64,000 nt of DNA, from contig OX235265.1 in the NCBI GenBank assembly GCA_944472135.2, positions 41,203,459-41,267,458 on the forward strand, in the 5' to 3' direction. Made by a program: the position numbers and the translations under genes. Positions 20,164 to 31,631 of this stretch are shown one piece after another (position 1 is the first letter of the stretch; each line of letters opens with the position of its first letter). Below the pieces are notes generated by a model. It made no database searches. It saw only the letters and a list, made by a program, of their open reading frames with translations, and was not told where the DNA came from. Origin of the DNA: Trichobilharzia regenti (Eukaryota > Platyhelminthes > Trematoda > Strigeidida > Schistosomatidae).

Positions 20164-22998
20164 TTATGAGGATAAGCCATTGAGACACAAACCTTGCATT
20201 TCTGCATGATTGTCTAGCTTCCGCTTAAAAATCTCCAGAGATGGCGCTGTAGTCACGGCCGCCGGTAAAGCGTTCCAGAGACGGCAAACACGAAGCGAAA
20301 AGAAATGTGATCGCACTCGAGTCTTTGGTCTCTGGTGTGCTATCCTTAGCGGGTTACCTCGTGGAAGCCTATAATCGCTTAATGGCAGGATGCTTTTATT
20401 TGGGTGGGCCTGGTCATTTAGGATCTTGTAGACGGTGATGAGGTCTCCCCTGTGCCTACGGTAACTAAGTGTGAAAAGACCTAATTTCTTTAGTCTTTCC
20501 TCATATGATTTGTTGCGGAGGCCGATCACCCATTTTGTCGCTCGTCTCTGGACACTTTCTAGAATGTTAGCATCCCTTTTGAGTAGCGGAGGTGCAATGA
20601 TATTATGCACCTCAAGGTGTGGCCTCACATATGCCTTGTATAGCCTTAAGAACAGTTCGGGAGTGAGAGCTCCCAGCTGCCTGTGCATAAAGTGTAATGT
20701 TGCGTAGGCTTTGGCGACGTCCCTCGAGTAATTTCCACTGGTGTCTAGCTTTTCTGTTAGAATAAGACCTAGATCACGCTCTGATGGAACACAACTCAAG
20801 TTCTGGCCACCAAGGGTGTAATTTACACTCTGTGACCTGCCGGAATGAAGCTGCACTACTTTGCACTTCTTTAGATTGAAAGGCATTCCGTTAGCCAAAG
20901 CCCAATTTCCCAGAGTTTGCAGGTCAGCCTGCAATCTATCTGAGTCTTCCGATGAGTTTATTGCTCTCCAAATCTTTACGTCGTCAGCGTAAAGAAGCGC
21001 AGAGCAGTTTAGTTGGGGGGGCAGGTCATTGATAAAAATCAAAAACATCAACGGCCCTAGGATAGAACCCTGAGGAACCCCTGATGCCGAGGTGTGCCAG
21101 GATGATCGGATGCGGTTGACTTTGGTGCAGAATTCTCTCTCGCCTAAGTAATCTTTCAGCCATGCGAGAAGTGCTCCAGAAACTCCCGCCTTGCCTATTT
21201 TGTGAAGGAGCAGACCATGGTGAACTGTGTCGAATGCTTTCGCAAAGTCGAGAAAGATCACGTGGGCTGGTACCTTTTTGTCCCAGGATAGTGTCCAATC
21301 GTTCCAGGCTAGTAGAAGATTCGTCACGCAGGATCTTCCCCTCCTGAAACCGTGCTGTGCTTCGTGAAGAAGGTTAGTCCCATCGAAGTATTTTCTCATG
21401 TGGTCGTCAATGAGACTTTCCAATATCTTCGATACCACTGGAAGTAGAGCAACTGGTCTGTAACTGGTCACATTCTGCCGGTCACCACCCTTGAAGATAG
21501 GGGATAGGATTGCACGTTTCCATTCACATGGAAGTTTCCCTACATCAAGGGAGTGTTGGAACAGATCACTTAGGGGTTGACAGAGACTTTCTGAACACTG
21601 CTTCAGGACAGATGGTCTGATGCCATCACAACCTGGAGACTTTCCCGAAGCCAACCTTCCCAATTTTGCAAGTACCATAGCCGGGGTAATTTGAAATGTC
21701 CCCAGCAGGTTTTCGTGTGTTGGTTTTGCGATGTAATCTGGATGTTCTGTAGGGGTAATATCCTCGTTACTATTTAGTTGCCTGTGAAAGGCTAGGCTGA
21801 ATGTCTCTGCCATTTCAAGACTAGTAAGAGATTTCCCATCAGAACCCACTAGATTGCATGCTCCCTGGTTGGTCGGTTTTCTTTCGGCCATAAACCTGTA
21901 TAGGCTTTTGGGGTTCACGAGAAGCTTATTGGCGAGGTCTCCCTGAAATGTCCTTCTATCGCTCCGGACTCGTATGTTACATCGATTCCTGAGTTCAAGG
22001 TACACTTCATATTCGGGTTGACTCTTCGATCGTCGCCACGCGAACCAGGCTTTTCGCTTTGCCTGCAGAAGGCGTTGTGTCCCCCTTTTCAGCCATGATC
22101 GTTGCTTCCTAGCTTTTGGTGAGACTAAAGGAACAGTGTCTGAGACCGCCTGGTGAATGATCTCCTTTACCACTCTCCAGTGTTCTTCTACTGTTAGCTC
22201 TGTCCATTTTTTAGGCCAATTTGCTTCAGACAGAAGTCTTCGCATTTTGGTGTAGTTGGCTTTGTTATAACACAGATAGGGCTGTGTATTGTCCCACTGT
22301 AAGCGCTCGCGGAGGACTATGTCGAATACTATGACCGCGTGGTCACTACTACCTATGGGAGTCGTGATCTGAACGTTTTCCACTAGTAGCTGGTCACTAG
22401 TGAGCACGTAATCCAGTCTAGAAGACTTCCCATCAGGGCCCCATCTAGTATCCATCTTGACATTTTCAGTGAATCCAGCCTTCCTGATGGTATGCAGCAG
22501 ATTTCGATCAAATCTATCATGGGCTTTTCCCGACACCAAGTTAAGAGATGGGGCATTGAAGTCACCAGCTATGACAATTTGATCATAACCCATGTCTTGA
22601 GTTGCTGAGATTGTATTTAGCAGTACCTGGTTGTGGTCTGCTCCACATGAAGGTGATCGATAAATGCTGCCCACTAGATATTTGCAGTACCCAACGGTGA
22701 AGTGGCACCATATGGAGTCAGGGAGCTCTGTGAGGGGAGGGTCCGTCGCGTGAACACATCTGAGCTGTTTGTCGACGTATATGGCGACTCCACCTCCTTC
22801 TTTCAGGTCCCTATCTCGCCTGACTAGGACCATATCATTTATACTGACTTCGCTGTCTGCCACCGTAGGGGTTAGCCAGGTTTCCGTCAGTATTATGATT
22901 TTGGAGTTTAGTTGTGATTGTAGGTGTCTAAGTTCAGCTATTTTGCCTCTTAGCCCTCTCACATTACTATACAGGCAACTGGTAGTCAGTCTCACCAC
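20164..22998 (-). CDS. CR1-type LINE ORF2: APE endonuclease plus reverse transcriptase
   Basis: 944 codons without a break. The N-terminal apurinic-type endonuclease shows YSNVRG (10-15), LTETWL (37-42), GDFN (145-148), RLDYVL (194-199) and SDH (218-220). The reverse transcriptase shows GKSPGCDGIRPSVLK, SYRPVALLPVVSKILE, DFAKAFDTV, GVPQGSILGPLMFLIFINDL and the catalytic YADD (670-673), then the C-terminal domain ending GLCLNGLSS. These are the two activities needed for target-primed reverse transcription. The full length and intact motifs suggest recent insertion or selection. Family members in Schistosoma (SR1/Perere types) are CR1-like; the exact name was not determined. Confidence 0.92.
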   Translation of the reverse strand: MVRLTTSCLYSNVRGLRGKIAELRHLQSQLNSKIIILTETWLTPTVADSEVSINDMVLVRRDRDLKEGGGVAIYVDKQLRCVHATDPPLTELPDSIWCHFTVGYCKYLVGSIYRSPSCGADHNQVLLNTISATQDMGYDQIVIAGDFNAPSLNLVSGKAHDRFDRNLLHTIRKAGFTENVKMDTRWGPDGKSSRLDYVLTSDQLLVENVQITTPIGSSDHAVIVFDIVLRERLQWDNTQPYLCYNKANYTKMRRLLSEANWPKKWTELTVEEHWRVVKEIIHQAVSDTVPLVSPKARKQRSWLKRGTQRLLQAKRKAWFAWRRSKSQPEYEVYLELRNRCNIRVRSDRRTFQGDLANKLLVNPKSLYRFMAERKPTNQGACNLVGSDGKSLTSLEMAETFSLAFHRQLNSNEDITPTEHPDYIAKPTHENLLGTFQITPAMVLAKLGRLASGKSPGCDGIRPSVLKQCSESLCQPLSDLFQHSLDVGKLPCEWKRAILSPIFKGGDRQNVTSYRPVALLPVVSKILESLIDDHMRKYFDGTNLLHEAQHGFRRGRSCVTNLLLAWNDWTLSWDKKVPAHVIFLDFAKAFDTVHHGLLLHKIGKAGVSGALLAWLKDYLGEREFCTKVNRIRSSWHTSASGVPQGSILGPLMFLIFINDLPPQLNCSALLYADDVKIWRAINSSEDSDRLQADLQTLGNWALANGMPFNLKKCKVVQLHSGRSQSVNYTLGGQNLSCVPSERDLGLILTEKLDTSGNYSRDVAKAYATLHFMHRQLGALTPELFLRLYKAYVRPHLEVHNIIAPPLLKRDANILESVQRRATKWVIGLRNKSYEERLKKLGLFTLSYRRHRGDLITVYKILNDQAHPNKSILPLSDYRLPRGNPLRIAHQRPKTRVRSHFFSLRVCRLWNALPAAVTTAPSLEIFKRKLDNHAEMQGLCLNGLSS

Positions 22999-23060
22999 TT
23001 CCCCGTATTGGGGGGTAGTTGACTTGATATTGGCTATCGGTTGAGGAGTTATCCTACGAA

Positions 23061-24752
23061 CTAGTTGGCCGATTCCCCAGGAACCGGCCTGTTGGCGTTT
23101 TTTTCTTCTAGTTCAGTTGGAGCACTCGGATGACACTGGCTATCATCGTCCGTGCTGCACCGCTGTAGTGTGACTAGGGGTTGAGGATTTTCTTTTACTA
23201 CGCTTTGTTCTCTCCTTTGAGTGCGAGGCCGGCTCTCGCAGCAGCGAATGTGTTTGCTGACCTTGTCCTTGGTCTCGTACCATCTATGGAGAGCGGTATT
23301 CAACTGGTCTTGGGAGCTGAACTTGACAGCTAACAGACGTGGCGAGTTAATTGACATAAGATGAGTGGGTCGAGGCAGTCTATAAATAGAGACAGCCCCT
23401 GAACTTCCCAGGGCCATCTGGGATGCTAACCATCTCCATTGTTGTACATCATGACAATGCTTTTCGCAGGCGTTCCCAGTTACCAGTTCGGGAATGCCAT
23501 GCACAACCATGGAGGCAGAAGGAATGAGCTCTGGCGACTCCCTCGCCATTTGTCTTTCCTTCCACGGCCTGTCTGGCTTAACACGTATGTTACAGGCCCT
23601 CCCTATAGAAAGGACTTGAGAAGCCAGTAACACTTTTTCAACATCCTCGGTAGAGCCCAATGTTACCCTCAGTGGGGATGGTTTGCCTTCAGGTGCAGCA
23701 GTGCCCCTATACAATCTGCATAGATTTACTGGTTGGATGTCCAAACCCAGTGTGCTACTCAAGATGGACCACTGTTCCTGATCAAATAGGGCCCTATCTT
23801 TCAGCAGACTACTGCTACAGTCTGGTACATTAAAGAGGATTACACAATTTGATCTGCTAACCGTGGGCTTGGGCTCGGTCCTCGCACGTTTGTGATCACC
23901 TTTAAGACCGTTTTGGTTTGACTGGTGCGACTGGGTATTTTTATGTGTCTCAGTGCTATAGCCAGCATTACTGATAGACGGTTGGGGTCTTTTTCCAACG
24001 ACGGAAACCCGTGGTTCTCCAGCCTCTGTGTCTGGAGCGGTTATGGCAAGAGTTACAAGTTTAACCGGTGAGGATTTTGGTATCCCCGGTTTACGCGCGT
24101 TTGTACTAACTTCCGGATTGGTGGGGGTCGAGCTTTTCACCTTTTTCCCCGCTACTTCTGTGCCATCTTTAGTTTTCAAAGGACTACGCGAGGCTACATC
24201 AGGACGGCAACTCGGGCATATGTACCAGAACCATTGGCATGGGTTTTTACGCATAAAGTCATAATATGCTTTTGGTACCCCACTGTCGCATCTGCAATGC
24301 ACCCATCGGTTGCAAAAGTTACATTCGAAAGCAGAGTCTGCTTGTTCGACAACAGAAGCACAGACCTTGCAGTCGTCTGTCTTCTTGGGGAGCGTTCTTG
24401 TCGTCTTGCGACGTCGTGAACGTTTCTTTTTGGCCTTCCTATTTGTTTCATGGTCTACCATGGGGATGGGTGTTATGAAGTTCTCACTTAGTGCAATTTT
24501 CCCACTCGGATCTGTTAACCTAGTCGTGTTAACAGGGGTGGAGCCACATCCACTTGGCTGACTTTGCACAGCTTCACTGTAGGACTGTGGCGACATGGGT
24601 AATCTGTACGAGCTGGGAATATTAGCCCTGGTCTTCAGGACCGGTATGCGTGAGTCCATCACCTTCTCCTGTTTGCCTAGTTTGGCTGAAGCCCTGGTAA
24701 CTACAGAGTATGATGTCCCATTACTTATTTTAGGTTGAGAATCTATTGTCAT
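23061..24752 (-). CDS. CR1-type LINE ORF1 with PHD-type zinc finger
   Basis: 563 codons from ATG 24752. A basic region with KKKRSRRRKTTRT (about 108-120) is followed by a C4HC3 finger, roughly C128, C131, C144, C147, H152, C155, C179, C182 (DDCKVCASV, FECNFCNRWVHCRC, WYICPSC). PHD-like fingers in ORF1 are known for CR1-group LINEs. The C-terminal half is without a recognised motif, possibly an RRM-like or esterase-replaced region; it contains repeated SSLLKDRALFDQEQW- and SQDQLNTAL-type helices. It presumably binds element RNA. Confidence 0.85.
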   Translation of the reverse strand: MTIDSQPKISNGTSYSVVTRASAKLGKQEKVMDSRIPVLKTRANIPSSYRLPMSPQSYSEAVQSQPSGCGSTPVNTTRLTDPSGKIALSENFITPIPMVDHETNRKAKKKRSRRRKTTRTLPKKTDDCKVCASVVEQADSAFECNFCNRWVHCRCDSGVPKAYYDFMRKNPCQWFWYICPSCRPDVASRSPLKTKDGTEVAGKKVKSSTPTNPEVSTNARKPGIPKSSPVKLVTLAITAPDTEAGEPRVSVVGKRPQPSISNAGYSTETHKNTQSHQSNQNGLKGDHKRARTEPKPTVSRSNCVILFNVPDCSSSLLKDRALFDQEQWSILSSTLGLDIQPVNLCRLYRGTAAPEGKPSPLRVTLGSTEDVEKVLLASQVLSIGRACNIRVKPDRPWKERQMARESPELIPSASMVVHGIPELVTGNACEKHCHDVQQWRWLASQMALGSSGAVSIYRLPRPTHLMSINSPRLLAVKFSSQDQLNTALHRWYETKDKVSKHIRCCESRPRTQRREQSVVKENPQPLVTLQRCSTDDDSQCHPSAPTELEEKNANRPVPGESAN

Positions 24753-27700
24753 TTTACTCCTAAATTAATACTGGTGATTAAATAATAAGAGACTGTTATT
24801 TTGTCCAATAGACTTACAGCAAAAGACAATAGAGAGCACAGAAAAGAAGGATAAAGTATTTAAGTAAAAGCTTTAGACTTTACCTGTAACTTTCGGGTTA
24901 TTCGGTTTCACAGCAATCACGTAACAGACCCACAAGTCCTGTATATTTGAAAGAGTGAGGAGGGTGTTGCTACAGAAGTAGCACCTGAAGCTTTGGCAGT
25001 AGTTCGAGACAGCGGGAAGTACCACACACAGGCTCGGTGAGGAAGAAATGGTTGAATAAAAATTCGCCGGATAGGAAGATCAGGTTTCCCAAACGAATAA
25101 TTCACAAAATTGGATATTTCCGGTTAGAGAGGAAAAAGCACGTCTTACCGTTCAGGGTAGGTTCACGGAGTTTTAAGGAAGTTTTCTGGATTCAGAGAAA
25201 AATGACACACTCCGCCAAAGCTTCTCCATTATGTTGCCTCAGAATTTCCTTCAAACTTTTTCTGGCGTCTTAATTCAGTTTTATCATGTTATCATAATGC
25301 TCATATTTACGTCTGATACAGTTTCTAAAAATTCATTTAACTTATCTGATGTTTTTGAAATCTGACTTTTCTTTTTTACGTCACCTTGAATAAATATGTG
25401 ACGATAAGTTTTCAAAAATTTCTGCCTTTTTGGTGTAGATTTGTTTATGAGATTTTTTCAGATCACCTAACAAGCCATGTAAGAAATTAACCAGAATTGC
25501 TTTGTTCTTCTGCCAAACATTTTCGAAAGGTAATACAAGGCATAACCCATGGGTTATTCTATCCTAGGTGCACCAAGTTTATCAAGTGCAGGTACTGGTT
25601 CTTGTTGGTCCTCCAACAGTACTTTTCACTTATATGAGACGAAGCAATTACCACAATTACAGACACTAAGTAACCAGTAATTAAGTGATATATGGACAGC
25701 CTGTGTGTTATTCAACATCAATACGACATTGTCTGAACCCCTAAGTACAAAAATCCTCCCTCCACGTAGTAGATCTAAACCACCACTTCTAAGAATTTTC
25801 ATGGCTAACTCCAGAGTGTGATCGATGACATAGTCGCAGAGAAATAACGAGACTCACCAGCCTTGCATCCTCACACTGTTGGTGGAGAAGAGTAGAGATT
25901 GGTAGTTGTATACACCCTCTATAAACAGCCTGGTAAGGCATCGGATGGAATGTAGTCTTCCTTCCTGAGATTTCTCTGCTGTCTACTGGATCAGAACTGA
26001 AAGGGAAGTCTCGTGAAAGGATACCCCAAGGCAATTATATAATTTGATTAAAGCAGTGTCTTAGTGCCTACATTAAACATGAAAGACAATTCGACGGAAA
26101 AATCATTTTTATTTTAAACCCTCACAATCCACCTAACCTGGTAAGACATCATTCATATGTTCAGTCACGTCAATCATTACCTTTACTTTGTTTTCATTAT
26201 TCTTAAGTGTGGAGTATCTTCTTTTATTTCCAACGCCTTCATGCCACTTCTTTGATCCTTATCTTTACCAGTCATTCGAAAGTTTTTGAAACAGTCTGTC
26301 TGTGCTGGCCTGAGTTACTAGCTGGTTGCTTTCAGATATCTGATCGTCACTTATATACCTATGGGTGAGAAGTAGGTTTATTGAAATACTCCATGATGAT
26401 TCTTCAATATATCGACTCCTAAACCAGCTGATTAAAGATATATATATATATATCACATTTAATCAGAGGCTGTCTAATTTACAGTTAAAAATGAAAAGTA
26501 GAAGATAGAATCATTTTAGCAGCCTATCTTAGGACTCAGGTAGCACGTATTTATAGAAGCCCATACTGATAAATCAACAATGGTATTCATCTTACAATTT
26601 GTTTTTAGTCAGCACTGATTTTAGACGGCAGAAAAGACATCGTCCCATCCAGTGATCACCTGCACGAAGCCGATGAGAACACAAATAGACGGTACAGCTA
26701 TAATTTATTTGAAGTTAATACAAGGCTGTCTCCCCTTCTGTAACACCTAACTTGATTTCAGTCACCCATACGTCTATGGGATTGAAGGTCTGTGACTACA
26801 AACATATGAAAGACAAGCAGTTGTTGAATCTTCAACTGTCCAGTTTTTATATCATCACAAGAAATCTGCCTAGTTAGGAGATACCTGAACACATATCTGA
26901 GTGAAAACTATGTTCATCCTGAGGAGGCCTGACATCACAACCCAATTTCTTTTAATTCCTCTAGCCTTATCTCTGAAATGATAGGCTCCAGTATAGTGGG
27001 TAGCAGAAACCACTCAAAGGTAGGCTTACCAACATCCTCTGCCATGATCGTAGACAGTGATAGACTGTGAAAGCCAAAAATCGAAAAAGGTATCTGTATG
27101 CACCAGTTAATTAGGAAAATAGGTATTGAGATAGCCATGGTAAATGAAATAATCTCCGAGAAGGATGCAACTTCAGCAACATAACAAAGGAGACATCTGA
27201 GATTTTGGGAAAACATTTTGAGAGGCAGTTTAGCTGACCAACGGCTTCACCTATTTTACTTACCATATAAAATCAAGCTGGATGGAGTGTATACTCCAAC
27301 TGTATTTGAGATTATGAAAATCGCCTCTAGCCTATAACAAGGCGTAGGGTAAATGCAATAGATTCCTCTGATTCTTTTCTTGTGTTAGGTTCAAAGAGTT
27401 AGGTGAAGAGAGAAAGAAATATCAGTTTAGAGATGCTACTTGAACATGATGCTAAAATGTAAGGATACATTTTCACTTCTGGGCAGTGTTTAGGTTTTAC
27501 TGGTAGATATCAGTCAGTTAGCAGTACGTTTGTTAGCATGCCATAATTTACTCTGTTGAAGAACCAGATCCTCTTGTAAAGTTAATGGCAGTTTGTTCCA
27601 GCAGTAATCCTGTGATCCGAATCTGCAACGGGAGGGATGGAACACAAAGAGGTACACAGCGATTAGCACAATGCTTTTTCCATACTGTATAAAACACAGT

Positions 27701-28079
27701 TTGGAGTAATACAGTCACCATTATTTTCTGCCAAATCATGCCTTCAAGATTTCAGCGATTATACTGAATATCTGAAGATACGAAGTAGCTTTGAAAAGAC
27801 CTTTTACTGAGGTTTCTAATGTATATTCCATTGGAGTTGTTCAGTAAGATTTGTTCTTAATAAAACACTTCCCATCCTGCCTAAATAATTTTTGTTGAGG
27901 AAAAAGTATTGAATTGATTTAAATTCTAGCACCAGAGAACAGTCTGTTTAATATATTTTCAGTCTTGAAATGTCTATCTGCATCAGATTTTCTTTCCGGC
28001 TGAATTTTCAGTTTTTCTGCCTAAACTGTAAATCCAGTGGTAATTAGTCAAGACCCTAACTTACTAAGCTAGGAGATTA
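24753..28079. other. No gene recognised; probable repeat debris
   Basis: It contains the likely 5' UTR of the CR1 element, a moderately GC-richer block at about 25540-26040 that may be part of an unidentified repeat on the minus strand, and a short (TA)n at about 26440. Open frames at 25037-25273 (+), 25789-26034 (-) and 26935-27216 (-) have no recognisable product. Confidence 0.3.
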
Positions 28080-28084
28080 TTCTC

Positions 28085-28460
28085 TACAGAAAAATTAGAG
28101 GAAGAATTCATGCTTCTCGAACAGATGTTGAAAAGCAACGGTTATCCTCAAAGGTTCATTAACAAGTACGGAAGATCTGAAGTCTCATATGTCAAGCAAA
28201 TCACTGTGGAGAAAAAGCCCATCTACATTCAACTTAATTATAAAGGTGAAAATATTACAGCAGTTGTCAACGGAAAATTAAGGGCGTCACTAGGCAGAGC
28301 CTATCATGCAGCTAAGCTCGTTTCCGTCTATCGAACGGCTTGCTCTTTGGTGCAATCATAAATCGATAGATATCCTTCTCATGTTAACTCCAACTCTATA
28401 TACAAATTTACATCTATCTTTGACAGCAGTTACATTGAAAGAACAGAAAGAAGGACAAAC
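28085..28460 (+). pseudogene. Penelope-like element relic, RT-to-endonuclease linker
   Basis: A frame starting at about 28095 reads LLEQMLKSNGYPQRFINKYG, KKPIYIQLNYKGENI and GRAYHAAKLVSVYRTACSL. It aligns with the equivalent segment of the Penelope ORF at 51784-52320 (LVDNGYPLKSL, KNVFIKILYNGEI, RRTYNAAQLVIVEKA). The GIY-YIG domain is lost after a stop and frame change at about 28360. Confidence 0.7.
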
Positions 28461-28946
28461 CTACGATTTTCTAAACATGTACCAAAAATCATGTCTAAAG
28501 GGAGCAAATGCTTAAAACAGTGGCATCGTTAGGTATTTCTTTGACACAGGTCATTAAGGGGACGTGGCAAGATGGTTCAGAATTATCATTTAGTAAAAGA
28601 ATGCAATTCTCCTTAAGTTTGCTGACTCCATCTCCATCAAGAGCCTGAAACCTGGTTTGTGCGTTCACAAAGAGACAGTTATAAGTCTTCTTTGCTTTGG
28701 TAAACGGATATTTTCATCTCTGTTTCACCTGAATATGTAATGCTGAAAGTTTCCATTGTGTATGATTATTATTGTTCGGAATAGTGTTTAATATTACATA
28801 TATAGATATTATTACTGTATGCATATACTGATTGGTTGATTTTTGTTTTAAAAATGAACTCTGTGAAAGCATGTAGATACATTTAATAGTGATTTTGGCC
28901 TGCAAGCAGCTGATGAGAACCCAACGAAATAAATGATGATACCATT
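28461..28946. other. No gene recognised
   Basis: Intergenic or intronic AT-rich sequence following the Penelope relic. No feature seen. Confidence 0.4.
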
Positions 28947-29193
28947 TTATTTTGCAAAAACCGTTGTTCTTGCTTTATTCGAAGTATAAACTGTTTTATA
29001 AAAGAGTCTTCTATATTTCAGCCTTAACTGGTTAAATACCACAACTAAGAAAATATTCAGAAACTCTTCAAAATCTCTGTATATTCGACTGCTTCGCTGC
29101 TGAATTACATAATCAAAAATTCCATATACCCGTACTGTGGAATTCTCTTCTAATGTAAGTGAAATTAATAAATAACTTTCAGGGTTCATACAT
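28947..29193 (-). CDS. Possible terminal exon, minus strand
   Basis: The acceptor is TTCAGTTTTAG before 29193. It is open for 82 codons to TAA (28949-28947), with an AATAAA overlapping the stop. It reads MNPESYLLISLTLEENSTV and later RDFEEFLNIFLVVVFNQLR. It starts with one base completing a codon. No family is recognised. It could be a chance frame in an intron of gene B or an upstream repeat. Confidence 0.3.
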
Positions 29194-29353
29194 CTAAAAC
29201 TGAACAGTGTTTCGCTGATCTGGATCCCTTATTGAAGAGGACTTCTGAGCTGTTATCCAAGATAAAGTAATTTATTTTTATGCTTAAGTAAAGATTAGCA
29301 TAATCTAATTGAAATCATATAAATTATATTTTGGATGTAGTTAACATGTAATT

Positions 29354-29515
29354 TGGTGAATGGTGACTAGCAGTGAAATCTAGGATGCATATTTCTTCCT
29401 ATTTCGGACTCTTCATTGGGATGTGCCTGTATTCCCCAGTGAATAGTGTTAATGTCTCTACTGAGGCTCGAACCCAATACCCATAGTTTCAGACTCCACC
29501 TATTGTGCAGCAGGC
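29354..29515 (-). repeat. S-alpha-type SINE, decayed
   Basis: On the minus strand it has the tRNA-like box B region GGGTTCGAGCCTCAG, then the hammerhead-derived part with GAGTCC..GGAAGAAA, and CTAGATTTCACTGCTAGTCACC. The ribozyme core CTGATGA is replaced and stem II is impaired. Confidence 0.7.
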
Positions 29516-30763
29516 ATCGGTTATTACCTAATTCAATTTGGGCTTTCCTACTGATTGAATTAAGTAGTTGGTATATATTTGATGCAAATGAATTCAAGTA
29601 CTGACTGAAGTACGCATAGTTAGGGCTAAAATTTAACTGAATAGTTTGCAAAGTGAACCATGAAAAAATATATTTTATTAGATAAATTATGAGTATTTTT
29701 AAAGAAAGGGTAACTTAGTGCTTTGGAATTCTTCATCATACATATGAGCAAATAATGAATCTCGATTAAGGAATCTTTAACCTATTCTAGAGATTAGTAA
29801 ACCGGGTTAGTAGTCATGGTTCCGATGCATATATGTTGCTAACATCTGATTTGACTCCAGAGTCTACAACTTCTTTTCTCACAGAAGAAGTGAAATGTGG
29901 ATAAGAACTGATGTTGTCGCCCAATTCCGCCTCATTTAACGGATTTTATGCAAAGTTTCCTAGAATTCTAAGCATTCGACTGTTTACTATCTTATGAAAA
30001 TTTCAAATCTTGTACAATATTGTACTGAGAAATAATGTCACACTAGCCTGTGAAATAGTAGATGGTTGAAAACATAATGAGCTTTTTTTACATAGATTAA
30101 ACTAGAGATTTCTTTAGCCTGTTGTTTGCCTCTACCCTCATGTAATTATTGTAAATACAGATATAAACATTAAAGCACAATACTGAAGTGCTTTGCATTA
30201 TTTCAGTGGATTAAGTAACTCAAGTACCATTAATTAAGGTATTTTGCAAGGGAATAAGAGAGTGGAGGAAATATATGAGACGACTAAGTTTGTGTCAACT
30301 TTACAGAAAACCAAGACAAATAAAGGCGTTGAAAATGCTTTTTTGAACGGATGGATTAAGTTTACTGTTTTTATCTCCCATAATTGTAGTTTAATCTAAG
30401 ATGCATAAATGCATGTTTTAGGCAGATTACTTAGTACTCAATATGTAACCGCGAAAGCTTCTTTCATTCCAATATAGTGTTCAGTGATAACTTAATCAGA
30501 CGAGATGGCACTATTTACTGACTTTAATACTCATTTTGGGCCTAACTTAGACACATTCAAAGAAGTGTAGGGAAAACCTCTTTGATGTATGGAACCTATA
30601 AATAATTATGCGGGAGAAGGTAAATTTGTATACTCACACTGATGTGGCTGTAATTCGTTATTCGTGTTTGATGCACTTTGTCAACAGAGGTCTTTTTGAA
30701 AAAACTGATGTGAAAGTTTATGGCTTTAAGCTTCTCTTTGACAGACGTGCTTAATCTGCAAAT

Positions 30764-30765
<2 letters not shown>
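29516..30765. other. No gene recognised
   Basis: AT-rich sequence upstream of the first visible gene B exon. Earlier exons of gene B must exist but none could be supported here. Confidence 0.4.

Positions 30766-30797
<32 letters not shown>
30766..30797. repeat. (TA)n microsatellite
   Basis: About 32 bp of uninterrupted TA, 106 bp before the exon at 30904. Confidence 0.95.
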
Positions 30798-30799
<2 letters not shown>

Positions 30800-30903
30800 G
30801 AGATTTATTCTGTTGGTAATGCTTTTTCCATTGGATTACTGAGTGTTGCCAAAATTTTTATTAATTTAATTACTTTGTAAATCTGTATTTTTATTTTTTC
30901 TAG

Positions 30904-31276
30904 GAATGAAGGCATTCTGTGTAATAATTTTCACCCGCTTCCTCAACCTCAACAGCATTTTGACAGAAGTGTAGTCCAAGGTAACTCATCTCAGCAAAAT
31001 CCATTAGACGGTGATTCTAAGCAATTGGGAATTGTTAATCCGCTTCATTCTGACATAAATAACGCTGTACTTGTAAATTATCATTCTCACAAAAATCAAA
31101 ATGGATATACTGTGTCGGAAAATGAAAACATATCTACGATAGTTAAAGGTGTCATGCCTACTACTGCTCTATCGCTGGATCCAGTGGAATATTATTTGCG
31201 CAACGATCGAAATTTGCGTGACTATGCACAGAAGGCTGATAAACTAAGTGCAGAACTAAAGCAAGCAAATGACCAG
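30904..31276 (+). CDS. Gene B, exon: coiled-coil protein (first visible exon)
   Basis: The acceptor is TTATTTTTTCTAG before 30904 and the donor GACCAG|GTAAGT after 31276. It starts with one base completing a codon, so earlier exons exist, and ends in phase 0. The N-terminal part is low-complexity (HPLPQPQQHFDRSVV, SSQQNPLDGDSK). The end, LRDYAQKADKLSAELKQANDQ, begins a coiled coil that continues through the next three exons. All five visible exons join in frame, for about 540 residues. Proteins of this make-up are usually centrosomal, cytoskeletal or scaffold proteins. A centrobin-like identity crossed my mind from LRQLDSTLGRLTRSWKEQE in the next exon, but that is only a guess. Confidence 0.8.
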
Positions 31277-31323
31277 GTAAGTTGTGGAGGAATTAATTTG
31301 AATTCGTTATCCATTTCAAATTA

Positions 31324-31631
31324 AATTAATTATTGGAACCTGATTTTAGTCTCATGTATAATAGCTGTGTTAAGGGACAAAATAGGGAATTATAGACAAG
31401 CAAGAGTACACCATGATGTCACCAAACAAACAAAAAAGTTGAGTCAATTTAGAATGCAGTAAATTGATTAGAAGTCGCCGCATTTCTGGGCAGTACAATA
31501 AGGAAAAATTTGTCATGGTGTTAAAAGTTTACCATGTGCGGATATAAGCAGCAGGAAACAGTATATAGTATATACAAGAAGTGACTATAATGAATTAAAC
31601 GAAACTGTTTATCCAACAAATATTTGTCCAC
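31324..31631 (+). other. Gene B intron, no feature
   Basis: Start of the 3.5-kb first visible intron, up to the RTE insertion. Nothing is recognised. Confidence 0.4.

Larger units (their letters stand above)
19708..24752 (-). mobile_element. CR1-type LINE with both ORFs open
   Basis: ORF1 (24752-23061) and ORF2 (22998-20164) are separated by 62 bp. The 3' UTR runs to about 19710, contains an ATT microsatellite (about 19999-20025), and ends in a short tandem tail (GATATTGGATATATTGGATA on the minus strand). CR1 elements characteristically end in short tandem repeats rather than poly(A). The 3' UTR limit is supported by the relic copy at 18811-18985. The 5' end beyond 24752 cannot be placed; the 5' UTR may reach about 24950-25030. 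Confidence 0.85.

Noticed and set aside
20471..23630. Short plus-strand and off-frame minus-strand ORFs across the CR1 element
   Set aside because: Shadows of ORF1 and ORF2.
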